Below, piece after piece: positions 1 to 8,618 of a stretch of 64,000 nucleotides of DNA; position 1 is the stretch's first letter; each line of letters opens with the position of its first letter. Where the stretch lies: assembly GCF_002979555.1 (NCBI RefSeq), contig NZ_PCOZ01000013.1:56717-120716 (forward strand), in the 5' to 3' direction. Position numbers and translations under genes: made by a program. The stretch is from Pseudomonas sp. MYb60 (GTDB lineage: Bacteria > Pseudomonadota > Gammaproteobacteria > Pseudomonadales > Pseudomonadaceae). The notes below the pieces were generated by a model. It saw nothing but the letters and a program-made list of their open reading frames with translations, was not told the DNA's origin and did not search any database.

Positions 1-459
1 CTCGCCGTACTTGGAGACGCTGAACAGGTTGGTGACCACCAGCAAAAAAATCGACAGCAAGGCAAACAGCCAGGCGTCGATCTGTGGAAACCATTGGTTG
101 AGGATATGCCCGGCGGCCAAGGCTTCGATGGGAATCACCAGCACCCAGAACCACCAATACAGCCAGCCGATGGTAAAGCCGGCCCAGCGGCCGATGGCCT
201 GGTCGGCATAGGTGGAAAACGAGCCGGTGTCGGGGTTGGCCACCGCCATCTCCCCGAGCATGCGCATCACCAACACCACCAGCAGCCCGGAAAACAGATA
301 GGCCAGCATCACCGCCGGCCCCGCCGCCACAATCGCGTGGCCAGAGCCGACAAACAACCCCGCGCCGATGATGCCTGCAATTGACAGCATGGTCACATGA
401 CGCGGCTTGAAGCCCTGCGCCAACTGCCCGTTGGAATCCTTGGAACTCAGGCTATTCAT
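1..459 (-). CDS. gabP: GABA/amino-acid permease, N-terminal part (runs off the window)
   Basis: Inner-membrane amino-acid:proton symporter of the APC superfamily, probably importing gamma-aminobutyrate. Reading the minus strand from the ATG at 459 gives an uninterrupted frame of 153 codons to the window edge. It contains the APC signature GAGLFVGSGHAI in the first membrane segment, a second segment with VVLVMRMLGEMA, the stretch PDTGSFSTYADQAIGRWAGF and a third helix GWLYWWFWVLVIPIEA. These match what I know of GabP closely; AnsP-type permeases are the main alternative. The C-terminal two thirds lie outside the window. The 212 bp upstream (460-671) hold its promoter region; I recognise no operator there. 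Confidence 0.85.
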   Translation of the reverse strand, partial: MNSLSSKDSNGQLAQGFKPRHVTMLSIAGIIGAGLFVGSGHAIVAAGPAVMLAYLFSGLLVVLVMRMLGEMAVANPDTGSFSTYADQAIGRWAGFTIGWLYWWFWVLVIPIEALAAGHILNQWFPQIDAWLFALLSIFLLVVTNLFSVSKYGE

Positions 460-671
460 ATTTTCTTATTCTCGGTGATCGTCGTTCAGGCGTACTGACT
501 GAAGAGTCAGGCGATCATCATTTCTTAATGATGGGTCACCTTACGCGGGCCGAGCCGGGGAAAAATAGCCTGAGAGCGGCACAGTTGCGCCTGATATCGA
601 CATACCCAAGGCTGGGCGACCGGACCTCCGATTACGATTCACGCCTGCAGCCCGGCTGCTCAACCCTGACG

Positions 672-2480
672 CTAGCGATATCCGCGCGCCTGAACATCGA
701 ACAAATCGGCGTAACGCCCGCCCGCCGCCATCAGTTGGTCATGGCTGCCCTGCTCCAGGATCTGCCCGCGCTCGAGCACAATGATATGGTCGGCGCTGCG
801 CACGCTGGAGAAGCGGTGGGAAATCAGCAGGGTCATGCGCCCCTTGGCATGCTCGCGAAAGTGCTCGAACACCGCGGCTTCCGCGCCGGCGTCCAGGGCA
901 GCCGTCGGTTCATCGAGGATCAGCAGGTCGGCGTCCTGGCGCATATAGGCCCGTGACAAGGCGACTTTCTGCCACTGCCCGCCGGACAGTTCCTGGCCAC
1001 CAAACCAGCGTCCCAACTGCGTTGCATACGTGTCGCTCAGCCGCTCGATAAACTCGGCGGCCACCCCTTGCGTCGCGGCGCTGCGCCAGCGGTCCTGGTC
1101 GTTCAAGGCGTTGACGTCCCCCACGCCCAGGTTTTCGCCGACGGTCATCTGATAGCGGATGTAATCCTGGAATATCACGCCCACGCGTTGGCGCAAGGCC
1201 TGTTCGTCCCAGTCCTGGAGATCGCTGCCATCAAGCAGGATACACCCGGTGTCCGGGGCATACAGGCGGGTCAGCAGCTTGATCAGGCTGGTCTTGCCCG
1301 AGCCGTTTTCCCCCACCAGCGCGAGGCTTTGCCCTGGGGCCAGGTGCAGGCTGATGTCGCGCAGTGCGGGCGTGTCAGCGCCGGGATAGGTAAAGCTGAC
1401 GTGTTCACAGCGCACACCGTCCCCCGGTCGCGCGCCTTGGGTCAGTCGGCCTTGCGCAACCACCACGGGCGTTTCGAGGTACTCATACAAGTCCGAGAGG
1501 AACAAGCTGTCGTCATAGAGGCCGGCGATGGCGCTGAGGCTCGCGCTGATTGCGCTTTGGCCTTGCTTGAAGAGCACGATGTACATGGTCATCTGGCCCA
1601 GGCTGGTCTGGCCGCGCACCGTGTCGAGCACCACCCAGGCATAGGCCAGGTAAAACGCCGCGGTGCCCAGCAGGCCCAGTGCGAAGCCCCAGGCGTCGCG
1701 GCGCACGGTCAGTTGGCGGTCCTCTGCGTACAAGCGTTCGGCATTGTCGCGGTAGCGCTTGAGGAACAACGGCGCCAGTCCAAACAGTTTGACCTCCTTG
1801 GCGTGCGCTTCGTGGGACAGCAACGACTCGAGGTAATTCTGCTGGCGGGTCTCCGGCGCGCGCCGGTGGAACAGGCGGAACGCATTCCCGGAAAAATGCG
1901 TCTCGGCAAAGAACACCGGCAACGCCCCCACCACCAGGATCAACAGCGCCCACGGCGAAAAATGCACCAGCAACACGGCGAAGCTGACCAGCGAAATAAG
2001 GTTCTGCACCAACCCCAGGCCCTTGGTCACCAGGCTCAGGGGGCGGGTCGAGGCGCCCTGGCGCACACGCACCAGCTTGTCGTAGAACTCGGCGTCTTCA
2101 AATTGCAGCAGTGAAAGGGTCTGGGCTTTCTCCAGCACCATCAGGTTGACCTTGACCCCCAGCCTCACCCGCAACAGCGACTGCTGCATCGACAGCGCCC
2201 GTTGTGCCGCCGCCAGCAGGGCCAGCACGCCAGCCTCGGCGAGCACATAGCGCATCACCGGCCACACCGGTGCCTGGCTGCCGGCGGCATGAACCTGCAT
2301 GGCATCGACCACACCGTCGACGATGCGCTGGCCGATCCAGGCCGCCAGTGCCGGCAACAGCCCGGCAATGATCGTCGCCAGCAACAGGCCCAGGAACAGT
2401 GGCCGCGAGGTTTCCCACACCAGCCCCAGGGCCCTGCGCGCCTGGAGGGAAAACACGCTGACTCGGTTGAACAACATCAT
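672..2480 (-). CDS. ABC transporter, fused permease and ATPase
   Basis: Half-transporter exporter of about 602 residues with an N-terminal type-1 transmembrane domain (roughly residues 20-330) and a C-terminal nucleotide-binding domain. The ATPase part has Walker A GENGSGKTS, Q-loop region GVIFQDYIRYQMTVGENLG, signature ELSGGQWQK, Walker B LLILDEPTAALD and H-loop LLISHRFSS. It should act as a homodimer in the inner membrane; the substrate cannot be told. I chose the ATG at 2480, where the recognisable domain begins; the frame extends to 2579 but those residues look like a non-coding extension. It is transcribed away from the diguanylate cyclase gene that starts at 2644, and the 164 bp between them should hold both promoters. 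Confidence 0.85.
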   Translation of the reverse strand: MMLFNRVSVFSLQARRALGLVWETSRPLFLGLLLATIIAGLLPALAAWIGQRIVDGVVDAMQVHAAGSQAPVWPVMRYVLAEAGVLALLAAAQRALSMQQSLLRVRLGVKVNLMVLEKAQTLSLLQFEDAEFYDKLVRVRQGASTRPLSLVTKGLGLVQNLISLVSFAVLLVHFSPWALLILVVGALPVFFAETHFSGNAFRLFHRRAPETRQQNYLESLLSHEAHAKEVKLFGLAPLFLKRYRDNAERLYAEDRQLTVRRDAWGFALGLLGTAAFYLAYAWVVLDTVRGQTSLGQMTMYIVLFKQGQSAISASLSAIAGLYDDSLFLSDLYEYLETPVVVAQGRLTQGARPGDGVRCEHVSFTYPGADTPALRDISLHLAPGQSLALVGENGSGKTSLIKLLTRLYAPDTGCILLDGSDLQDWDEQALRQRVGVIFQDYIRYQMTVGENLGVGDVNALNDQDRWRSAATQGVAAEFIERLSDTYATQLGRWFGGQELSGGQWQKVALSRAYMRQDADLLILDEPTAALDAGAEAAVFEHFREHAKGRMTLLISHRFSSVRSADHIIVLERGQILEQGSHDQLMAAGGRYADLFDVQARGYR

Positions 2481-2643
2481 GAATGGCGGGGTCTCCAAGG
2501 GCGAGGATGAGATCCGCCGCGACGGCACCCGAGGCGACGGGGGCCAATAGCATGCGGTAAACGGACTATCCTCAATCATCGACGACGTTATTCAAAGCGT
2601 ATTTCATCGACGCGGCTCGACCAGCAGTAACAAGGACATTGAA

Positions 2644-4236
2644 ATGCCTGGACGCAAACAGCTAAACGACGTGAGCAGCCCACCGGAGACGATCCCGATC
2701 ATCACGGTCAGCGCTCGCGCCGCATTCCGCCTGACAGTCGCGTTCATGCTGGCCGTGATCCTGGCGTTCCTGGCGGTGGAAGGCTGGCGCACCTGGCGCG
2801 ACTATCACGCGGCCTTCGCGTCCGCCCGCGACTCCGTCACCAACCTGGCACGCGCCACCGCCCAGCACGCCGAAGACGCCATCCGCCAAGTGGACGTGTT
2901 GACGGCCGCGCTGGGGGAACGGGTGGAAGGCGACGGCTTGCAGAGCATCAACGTACCGCGCATTCACAATCTGTTGGTGCAGCAGGCCAGGCTCATGCCG
3001 CAATTGCATGGGCTGTTCATCTACGGCCCGGATGGGCACTGGATCGTGACGGACAAAGAGGTGATCCCCGACCCGGTCAACAATGCCGACCGCGATTACT
3101 TCCAATATCACCGCACCCACACCGACAGAGAGGTGCGCATCGGCGAGGTGGTCAAGAGCAAGTCCACCGACGACCTGATCATCCCTATTTCACGGCGCTT
3201 GAATAACCCCGACGGTTCCTTCGCGGGGGTGCTGCTGGGCACCATCAAGGTCAGTTATTTCGTCGATTACTACGGTGACTTCAAGATCGATGACAAAGGC
3301 GCGCTGGTGCTCGCCCTGCGCAGCGGCACCATCCTGGTACGGCGCCCCTTCATTGCCTCCGTGGTCGGCCAGAGCCTGTCGGACAGTGCGATTTTCAAGC
3401 GTTTCCTGCCGGTCTCCAGCGAGGGCATCGCCGAGGTCAAGGCCGTGGTGGATGACACCGAGCGTCTGTATGGCTACAGGGCTTTGACCACCTACCCGCT
3501 GGTCGTTGAGGCCGGGTTGTCGCGCGAATCGATCATCGCCCCATGGCGCTGGGACCTGTTCAAGACCGGGTTTGTGTTGTTCTTCCTGATCAGTGCGTTC
3601 ACGGTGTTCGGGCTGATTGTGTTGAATCAACTGCGCCAGCGCATGCGCATGGAAAAAGCCCTGCGCGTGGCGCATCAATCCATGCGCGACATGGCCTTGA
3701 CCGACAGCCTTACCGGCCTGGGCAACCGCCGACGCCTGGACAGCGCACTGGAGGACGAGATTCGCCTGGCAACGCGCCAGCGCTCGACGCTGGCGTTGAT
3801 CATGCTGGATGTCGACTACTTCAAACCCTACAACGACACCTACGGGCACGCGGCCGGTGATGACTGCCTGAGTGCCGTGGGCGCGGCGATTTCACGTGCG
3901 GTGAAACGCCCCGGGGACCTCGCGGTGCGGTACGGCGGCGAAGAATTCGCGGTGTTGCTGCCCAACACCGACAGCGAGGGCGCCGCCATCGTCGCCCACG
4001 ATATCCTCGAGGCCATTCGCTCACAGCGCATCGAACACAGTGCCCACCCGCTGGGGCACGTGACGGCCAGCGCCGGCATCGCCAGTGGCACGCCGGCCGA
4101 GCGACCGCTGACGCCCGGCAGCCTGATCAACGCGGCGGACAAAATGCTCTACAGGGCCAAACAGAGTGGCAGGGACCGCTACTGCGTGGCTGCTGCGCTG
4201 GCTGAGTCAAGCGTGCACCCGGGGTGTACTCATTGA
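2644..4236 (+). CDS. Diguanylate cyclase with periplasmic dCACHE sensor
   Basis: Synthesises cyclic di-GMP from two GTP. The 530-residue protein has a membrane segment at about residues 30-50, a periplasmic double-CACHE-like sensor (about 55-295, containing DREVRIGEVVKS and RDYFQYHRTH), a second membrane segment (about 305-330) and a GGDEF domain. The catalytic loop is RYGGEEFAV, so the active-site signature is intact. An inhibitory I-site RPGD lies five residues before it, which predicts product inhibition. A ribosome site AAGGAC precedes the ATG. Its stop overlaps the stop of the convergent lipoprotein gene by a few bases. The sensed ligand is unknown; dCACHE domains often bind amino acids or other small metabolites. 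Confidence 0.9.
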   Translation: MPGRKQLNDVSSPPETIPIITVSARAAFRLTVAFMLAVILAFLAVEGWRTWRDYHAAFASARDSVTNLARATAQHAEDAIRQVDVLTAALGERVEGDGLQSINVPRIHNLLVQQARLMPQLHGLFIYGPDGHWIVTDKEVIPDPVNNADRDYFQYHRTHTDREVRIGEVVKSKSTDDLIIPISRRLNNPDGSFAGVLLGTIKVSYFVDYYGDFKIDDKGALVLALRSGTILVRRPFIASVVGQSLSDSAIFKRFLPVSSEGIAEVKAVVDDTERLYGYRALTTYPLVVEAGLSRESIIAPWRWDLFKTGFVLFFLISAFTVFGLIVLNQLRQRMRMEKALRVAHQSMRDMALTDSLTGLGNRRRLDSALEDEIRLATRQRSTLALIMLDVDYFKPYNDTYGHAAGDDCLSAVGAAISRAVKRPGDLAVRYGGEEFAVLLPNTDSEGAAIVAHDILEAIRSQRIEHSAHPLGHVTASAGIASGTPAERPLTPGSLINAADKMLYRAKQSGRDRYCVAAALAESSVHPGCTH

Positions 4237-5138
4237 GTGCAGGGCTTTCTGCCACAGATCGACTGCATGCGTGCGGTGTCTTGCGGCGAGAACATCAGCG
4301 GTGCCACCACCTCCTGCACGCCCGACGCATCAGTCTGCGGCGGCGAATCACCCATGGAGATCCGTGCTGCGGCCTTCATGACCCAGCTGTCCACATTGCC
4401 GTCGCCGGAGCTTGTGACAAGCGTTACCTGCGGCGTGCCGCTGTCCGCCTTGAAGCGATAGGACAACCTCACGCCCCTGGCGGCGCCTGAGGCATTGACT
4501 GCATCGAACACTTCGCGCACCGCCATGCGACGGTTCTGTTCGCGGACAAACCCTGCCAGCCACAGTTGCTGGTAGCGCTTGGCTTGCGCTTCATCGAACG
4601 CCAGCCCCTGGTTGTGCAAGCGGATCATCGCCTCCCAGGGGTTGTCGTGATATCGCTCGCTCGACGCCAGGTACAGCGCCATGGCGCCCTTCGGGTCCTT
4701 GGGCCCGCCTTTGCCCTCCTCCATCAAGCGGCCCAGGGGCAACACCGCATTCGAGCCCGAGAGCCGATAGAACTCGCGGGCCTTGGCGTAATCCACCGGT
4801 TCGCCTTCACCGCGTTCGGCCATCTGGCCCAACAGGATGTTGGAGGACGGATTGACGCGCGCCGACTCGACGAACAGCGCGCGCGCCTGGTTGAAGTCCT
4901 GGTCCACGCCGTGTCCGCCCTCCTGATAGAGCTTGCCCAGCCACGCCTTGCACGAGGCATTGCCGTAGTCGGCAAAACGTTCGATGTAACGCAGGTTGTC
5001 AGGGTCAAATGGCTTTTTACCGGCGAACAGCATGCAGCGCACGCTCACCAGCGAGGAGTCGTAGTCCGCGGGACGGGTGATGCTCTGGCAGCCAGCGAGC
5101 GCAGCCACCAGCAGCAGGAGGGAAAGAGGTCTGAACAT
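4230..5138 (-). CDS. Sel1-repeat lipoprotein
   Basis: Predicted outer-membrane lipoprotein of about 302 residues. The ATG at 5138 is chosen because it yields a signal peptide ending in the lipobox LAGCQS; the longer frame from 5192 would put a hydrophilic tail before it. The middle contains several Sel1-type helical repeats (for example LGKLYQEGGHGVDQDFNQAR and GRLMEEGKGGPKDPKGAMAL), which mediate protein-protein contacts. The C-terminal region (about residues 190-285) resembles the TonB C-terminal fold (VRLSYRFKADSGTPQVTLVT). Sel1 lipoproteins often organise cell-envelope complexes, but no partner is apparent here. The gene is convergent with, and end-overlaps, the diguanylate cyclase. Confidence 0.75.
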   Translation of the reverse strand: MFRPLSLLLLVAALAGCQSITRPADYDSSLVSVRCMLFAGKKPFDPDNLRYIERFADYGNASCKAWLGKLYQEGGHGVDQDFNQARALFVESARVNPSSNILLGQMAERGEGEPVDYAKAREFYRLSGSNAVLPLGRLMEEGKGGPKDPKGAMALYLASSERYHDNPWEAMIRLHNQGLAFDEAQAKRYQQLWLAGFVREQNRRMAVREVFDAVNASGAARGVRLSYRFKADSGTPQVTLVTSSGDGNVDSWVMKAAARISMGDSPPQTDASGVQEVVAPLMFSPQDTARMQSICGRKPCTQ

Positions 5139-5242
5139 AGCGTCCGTGCGTCCGTAAAAAATAAGCGGGCGATTATGCCATTGATCAGACAAAGGCGCTT
5201 TGAGGCGCGAAATGCTTGATCCACAGAGCCATAAAGCCTATT

Positions 5243-5263
5243 TTTGTATCTGTAGAACACAAA
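5243..5263. promoter_or_regulatory. Possible operator upstream of the Xre/RES pair
   Basis: An inverted repeat TTTGT-N11-ACAAA ends 15 bases before the antitoxin ATG. Xre-type antitoxins usually autorepress their operon, so this is a reasonable candidate operator, but it is a short match and not repeated elsewhere nearby. Confidence 0.3.
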
Positions 5264-5278
5264 TGGAGAACCCGCGTC

Positions 5279-5683
5279 ATGACAGTTGTGGCTCAAGCAC
5301 ACGCCTTTTCCAAAGACCAGTGCGTGGCCGGCCTTCGCGCCGCAGTAGGCATCCTGGAAAAATGGCAGGCCACGAGTGAACAGGCCTGCCGTATCCTGCG
5401 CATCTCCCGCAGCACCTACACCCGCGCCAGGCAGGGCGATACGGCCTGGTCGGTGAGCCTGGACGCCGACCAGATGCAACGCATCAGCTTCGTCCTCAAT
5501 ATCCACGCGGCCTTGCGCCTGGTTTTCGACAATCCCGACAACGTCTACGGGTTCGCGAGAATGCCCAACGACAATGACTTCTTCAACGGTCGCACGCCGT
5601 TGGACGTCATGTCACAAGGCGACATGATCTCGCTGTACGAAACCTACCGTCGAATCGATGTGCTGCGTGGAGCGCAATGGTGA
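5279..5683 (+). CDS. Xre/MbcA/ParS-type antitoxin (DUF2384)
   Basis: Antitoxin of a RES-Xre toxin-antitoxin system, about 134 residues. An N-terminal helix-turn-helix-like region (residues ~20-50, ACRILRISRSTYTRARQG) is followed by the DUF2384 domain typical of this family (HAALRLVFDNPDNVYGFARM, then FFNGRTPLDVM), which wraps the toxin active site. The ATG at 5279 follows a GGAG ribosome site; the frame is open to 5216 but without a better start. The stop codon overlaps the toxin start by seven bases, which indicates translational coupling. Expected to repress its own promoter. Confidence 0.88.
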   Translation: MTVVAQAHAFSKDQCVAGLRAAVGILEKWQATSEQACRILRISRSTYTRARQGDTAWSVSLDADQMQRISFVLNIHAALRLVFDNPDNVYGFARMPNDNDFFNGRTPLDVMSQGDMISLYETYRRIDVLRGAQW

Positions 5684-6369
5684 TGCTCGCGCACCTGGCG
5701 CAACTGCCCGGCAACACCGTGCAGGCTTATCGCGTGGTCAACTCCAAGTTCCCGCCAATCGCGCTGTTCGACGATGTCGCCGATGCCGACGAGTTTGAAA
5801 TCCTCTATCAGATCCAGGCACTGACCAACCCCAGGCTGCAAAATGAAATCGGTCGACTCGAGCTGATCCCGCGCCAGGAGATTCCGTTCGGCATCACCGG
5901 TTGCGCCTATGCCACGGCGCCCTTCACCCACGTCAACCCGCAAGGCTCACGTTTCAGCGATGGCAGCTTCGGCGTGCTGTACCTGGCCGCTACGCTGGAG
6001 ACCGCACTCGCGGAGGTGCATCATCACCAAGCGGCCTATTGGTCGAAGGTGCGCGGGCTCAACTATGAGCGCTTCGTGTTTCGAGGCCTGTCCTGCACCT
6101 TCTCCGACCATCGGATGAAGGACGCAACGTCGCTGCCGATGACCGACCCCGTCTATGCCCCCGACGATTACACCCACGCTCGCGCACTTGGAAAAGCCGT
6201 GAAGCACGCCGGGCATACCGGTCTTCGCTACAACTCGGTGCGTTTGCACGGCAACCACTGCTGGGCTCTGATGACCCCACGGCCTGTCACTTCGATCATC
6301 CAGACGGCGCATTACGAGATGATCTGGAACGGTCATTTATCCAGTGTGAACAGTATTCGTGAAGCGTGA
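5677..6369 (+). CDS. RES-domain toxin (NAD+-depleting)
   Basis: Toxin of the RES family; characterised members break down NAD+ and halt growth. The 230-residue protein contains the elements that name the family: an arginine in QAYRVVNSKFPP near the N-terminus, a glutamate in ETALAEVHHHQ, and a serine in LRYNSVRLHGNH. It overlaps the upstream antitoxin gene by seven bases, the standard arrangement. Length is normal for the family and no disruption is seen, so the module appears functional. A GCTGGGAG...CTCCCAGC inverted repeat follows the gene (around 6390-6425) but lacks a T-run. Confidence 0.88.
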   Translation: MVMLAHLAQLPGNTVQAYRVVNSKFPPIALFDDVADADEFEILYQIQALTNPRLQNEIGRLELIPRQEIPFGITGCAYATAPFTHVNPQGSRFSDGSFGVLYLAATLETALAEVHHHQAAYWSKVRGLNYERFVFRGLSCTFSDHRMKDATSLPMTDPVYAPDDYTHARALGKAVKHAGHTGLRYNSVRLHGNHCWALMTPRPVTSIIQTAHYEMIWNGHLSSVNSIREA

Positions 6370-6606
6370 TTTCAACGCTTGAGGGTCAGCGCTGGGAGCT
6401 ATGGCCCGACGCTGCCTCCCAGCCATGATTTGAGGGTTTCACGTCAGAACTGTTAACAGCGCAGTCACGTGTCACGCCTGAGATTCTTCTCAAAACACTC
6501 TGAATCATCTCGCTCGTTCTCCCCCTGCACCGCCCCTGCTCGTGTGACTGCCGCTGGCTTCAAGCCCTGCGAGCGCTGCCGTGTGCGCACATTTCTTGAC
6601 ACTTAC

Positions 6607-6626
6607 TATAGTGATCGCTATAGAAT
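6607..6626 (+). promoter_or_regulatory. TATAG operator copy A, inside the promoter spacer
   Basis: TATAGTGATCGCTATAGAAT; with the preceding C at 6606 it forms CTATAG-N6-CTATAG, a palindrome between the -35 and -10 elements. It shares a pattern with copies B (6638-6657) and C (11251-11270): T(A/G)TAG(T/C)G(A/C)(T/C)C(G/A)(C/A)TATAGAA(T/C). A repressor bound here would block RNA polymerase. The most likely ligand is the TetR protein encoded at 10573, because copy C lies directly downstream of its gene. Confidence 0.7.
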
Positions 6627-6637
6627 GTCGATAAATA

Positions 6638-6657
6638 TGTAGCGCTCGCTATAGAAC
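6638..6657 (+). promoter_or_regulatory. TATAG operator copy B
   Basis: TGTAGCGCTCGCTATAGAAC, 31 bp downstream of copy A and so about three helical turns away on the same face. It matches the 20-base pattern shared with copies A and C. It lies just downstream of the predicted transcription start, a common position for a second repressor site. Confidence 0.6.
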
Positions 6658-6791
6658 GATCCTCACATGACCTGTGGGACGGCCATTCCCCCCAAGACCG
6701 GCCGAAATGAATGCTGGTGACCGCGGCAAATGAGCGGCGCACAGCAATCAACCAAACCCATCTTCACCCTCTTCAAACCAGGAGTAACACC

Positions 6792-7175
6792 ATGAGCAAC
6801 CCCACTTACGTCGACGATTACAACGCCATCGTCACGGTGCTGAACCACTACAACGAAGGTGGCAAGCACGCCAACAGCAGCCTGATGAAGCCTGCCTTCA
6901 GCGAGCAGGCAACCATCTTTGGCGTGGACGGCGACGGTCAACTGACCGGAGGCCCGATCCAGGGTCTGTTCGACATCATCGACAGTGCCTTCCGCCCGTC
7001 ACCGGAAGCCAAAGGTGCCATCGTCAACGTCGACATCGTGGGCACCGCTGCCAGCGCACGTATCGATACCAATGACATCTCCGGCTTCTGCTTCACCGAC
7101 TTCTTCAACCTGCTCAAGGTTGATGGAAAGTGGACCGTCATCAGCAAGATCTATCACACCCACGTTGCTCCTTGA
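6792..7175 (+). CDS. NTF2-like (putative lumazine-binding) protein
   Basis: Small cytosolic protein of about 127 residues with the cone-shaped NTF2-like fold expected of the Lumazine_bd_2/SnoaL-like group. Features are the N-terminal helix DYNAIVTVLNHYNEGG, a helix-to-strand transition MKPAFSEQATIFGVDGDG, and C-terminal strands FTDFFNLLKVDGKWTVISKIYH. No catalytic function can be assigned. The ATG at 6792 follows a CAGGAG ribosome site; the longer frame from 6711 has no support. It is the first gene behind the TATAG-controlled promoter and is probably co-transcribed with the SRPBCC gene 36 bp downstream. Confidence 0.8.
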   Translation: MSNPTYVDDYNAIVTVLNHYNEGGKHANSSLMKPAFSEQATIFGVDGDGQLTGGPIQGLFDIIDSAFRPSPEAKGAIVNVDIVGTAASARIDTNDISGFCFTDFFNLLKVDGKWTVISKIYHTHVAP

Positions 7176-7211
7176 GCAGCCCGCTGATGATGGTGTTGAG
7201 GGTGATGAAAC

Positions 7212-7661
7212 ATGGCAAAAGTTGAATACAACGCCGTTGTAGACGGCGGCGCCGAGCGCGTTTGGGAGGTACTCAAGCGCTTCGGGAACATCCGCCAGTG
7301 GCACCCGGCAATCCCCCAGAGCGTCATCGAAGACGGTCAGCCAGACGGTCTGGTTGGCTGCATCCGTCGGCTGACGTTGCAGGACGGCGCCATTTTGCGC
7401 GAGCAGTTGTTGTCGGTGGACGCGGTCAATATGCAGTTCTCCTACCGCTTCGTTGAAGCGCCACTGCCCGTCGACAACTACGTGTTGACTGTGCGCTTGA
7501 TCCCGCTGACCGGCGAGCAAAAAACCGTGATTGTGTGGTCTGCGACCTTCGACACGCGCGAGCCTGATCCCGAGGGGCAATGGACCTCGACCATCGAGTC
7601 GCTGATTGTCGGTGGTCATGAAAGCCTCCAGGCTTACCTGAACCCAACCGCCGCAGCGTGA
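7212..7661 (+). CDS. SRPBCC/START-fold protein
   Basis: A 149-residue protein of the polyketide cyclase/SRPBCC superfamily, a fold that binds hydrophobic ligands in a deep cavity. The family start is visible (VEYNAVVDGGAERVWEVLKR, then WHPAIPQSVIEDG) as is the end, where a helix follows VWSATFD. The specific ligand is unknown. It lies 36 bp behind the NTF2-like gene with no terminator between them and is followed by a good intrinsic terminator, so the two genes form an operon probably controlled by the TATAG operators. Confidence 0.8.
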   Translation: MAKVEYNAVVDGGAERVWEVLKRFGNIRQWHPAIPQSVIEDGQPDGLVGCIRRLTLQDGAILREQLLSVDAVNMQFSYRFVEAPLPVDNYVLTVRLIPLTGEQKTVIVWSATFDTREPDPEGQWTSTIESLIVGGHESLQAYLNPTAAA

Positions 7662-7672
7662 ATGTGCACTGC

Positions 7673-7708
7673 CCCGCTCCAGCCATGGAGACGGGGTTTG
7701 ATTTTTTC
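7673..7708 (+). terminator. Intrinsic terminator after the SRPBCC gene
   Basis: Stem CCCCG/CGGGG extended by CTCCA/TGGAG with one bulged base, followed by TTTGATTTTTT. Orientation matches the plus-strand operon that ends at 7661. Confidence 0.75.
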
Positions 7709-7804
7709 TGGCAGCGTTCGGCGTGCGTCGTAAATGCCGAAGCGCCAGCGCCCAGGCACGGCGTTGCGCCGGTACCTGGGCTGGGTGATTTCAACGCTTA
7801 AGAC

Positions 7805-8548
7805 TTACCAATCCTGACGGGTCGGCGAAATGATCAGGTCGTTGACGGTGACGTTTTCAGGCTGATTCAGTGCATACACCACTGCGCGACCAATGTCGTC
7901 CGGCGAGATAGCGATTTTATTCAGCTCTTGAGCCGCTTTACGGCCTGCAGGATCGGTCACTTTATCGGCCCAACCGGTGTTGATCACACCCGGGCTGACC
8001 GTGTTGACACGGATGCCGTGCTGCACGCCCAGCTCTTTGCGCATCGACTCAGTCATGGCCTGCACGAAGAATTTGGTGGCGCTGTAGATACCCGCAGCAG
8101 GCCCGACCTGGTGACCGGCGACCGAATCCATATTCAGGATCTGGCCCGACTGCTGTTTCAGCATGAACGGCAACACCGCGGCGATACCGTGCAGGTAGCC
8201 TTTGATGTTCACGTTGATCATCTTTTCCCAATCATCGGTGGCCAGGTCGACCCAGTTGGAAAACAGCATCAAGCCGGCGTTGTTGATCAGGATATCCACC
8301 GAACCGAAAGCGTCCTGGGCGAATTGCGCGAGCGCTTTCATATCCTCAGGGTTGGTCACGTCGCAGACGCGACCTACCGCTTCACCGCCCTTGCCTTTCA
8401 ACTCGCTGACGATGGCGTCCAGGCCTTGCTGGTCCAGGGCTGCTGCGACAATTCGAACGCCTTGCTCGGACAAGGCACGTGCCGATGCAGCACCCAGGCC
8501 GGACGATGCGCCAGTGATGATCGCGGTTTTATTCTGCAGATAGTTCAT
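7805..8548 (-). CDS. Short-chain dehydrogenase/reductase
   Basis: NAD(P)-dependent oxidoreductase of 247 residues, the usual classical-SDR length. It has the cofactor loop TGASSGLGAAS, the NNAG motif (INNAGLM), the catalytic serine region (NMDSVAGHQ) and the catalytic YSATK. The substrate is not evident; overall similarity is to the YdfG-like 3-hydroxy-acid dehydrogenase group. It lies downstream of, and in the same direction as, the Old Yellow Enzyme gene, 70 bp away with a hairpin in between, so it may be part of the same electrophile-response transcription unit. Confidence 0.88.
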   Translation of the reverse strand: MNYLQNKTAIITGASSGLGAASARALSEQGVRIVAAALDQQGLDAIVSELKGKGGEAVGRVCDVTNPEDMKALAQFAQDAFGSVDILINNAGLMLFSNWVDLATDDWEKMINVNIKGYLHGIAAVLPFMLKQQSGQILNMDSVAGHQVGPAAGIYSATKFFVQAMTESMRKELGVQHGIRVNTVSPGVINTGWADKVTDPAGRKAAQELNKIAISPDDIGRAVVYALNQPENVTVNDLIISPTRQDW

Positions 8549-8568
8549 GGGCGTTCCTCTCGTGGGTG

Positions 8569-8595
8569 ACTGCCCGTCTGTGCGGGCAGTTTTTG
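8569..8595 (+). terminator. Terminator-like hairpin between two reductase genes
   Basis: Eight-base stem ACTGCCCG/CGGGCAGT with a short loop and a T-run on the plus strand. The neighbouring genes are on the minus strand, where the hairpin has no trailing U-run, so its role may be partial termination or message stabilisation between the Old Yellow Enzyme gene and the SDR gene. Confidence 0.4.
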
Positions 8596-8618
8596 GGGTT
8601 ATCGCGGATATAAGGGGA

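Larger units (their letters stand above)
6370..6791 (+). promoter_or_regulatory. Regulatory region upstream of the NTF2-like gene
   Basis: This 422-bp gap holds no convincing gene. It contains a strong sigma70-type promoter, TTGACA at 6596-6601, a 17-bp spacer and TATAGA at 6619-6624, with a palindromic operator filling the spacer and a second copy at 6638-6657. Both are listed separately. Downstream, 6660-6791 is an untranslated leader ending in a CAGGAG ribosome site before the ATG at 6792. Confidence 0.65.

Noticed and set aside
1068..2114. 348-codon plus-strand frame opposite the ABC transporter
   Set aside because: Shadow of the ATPase domain; no independent start signal or domain.
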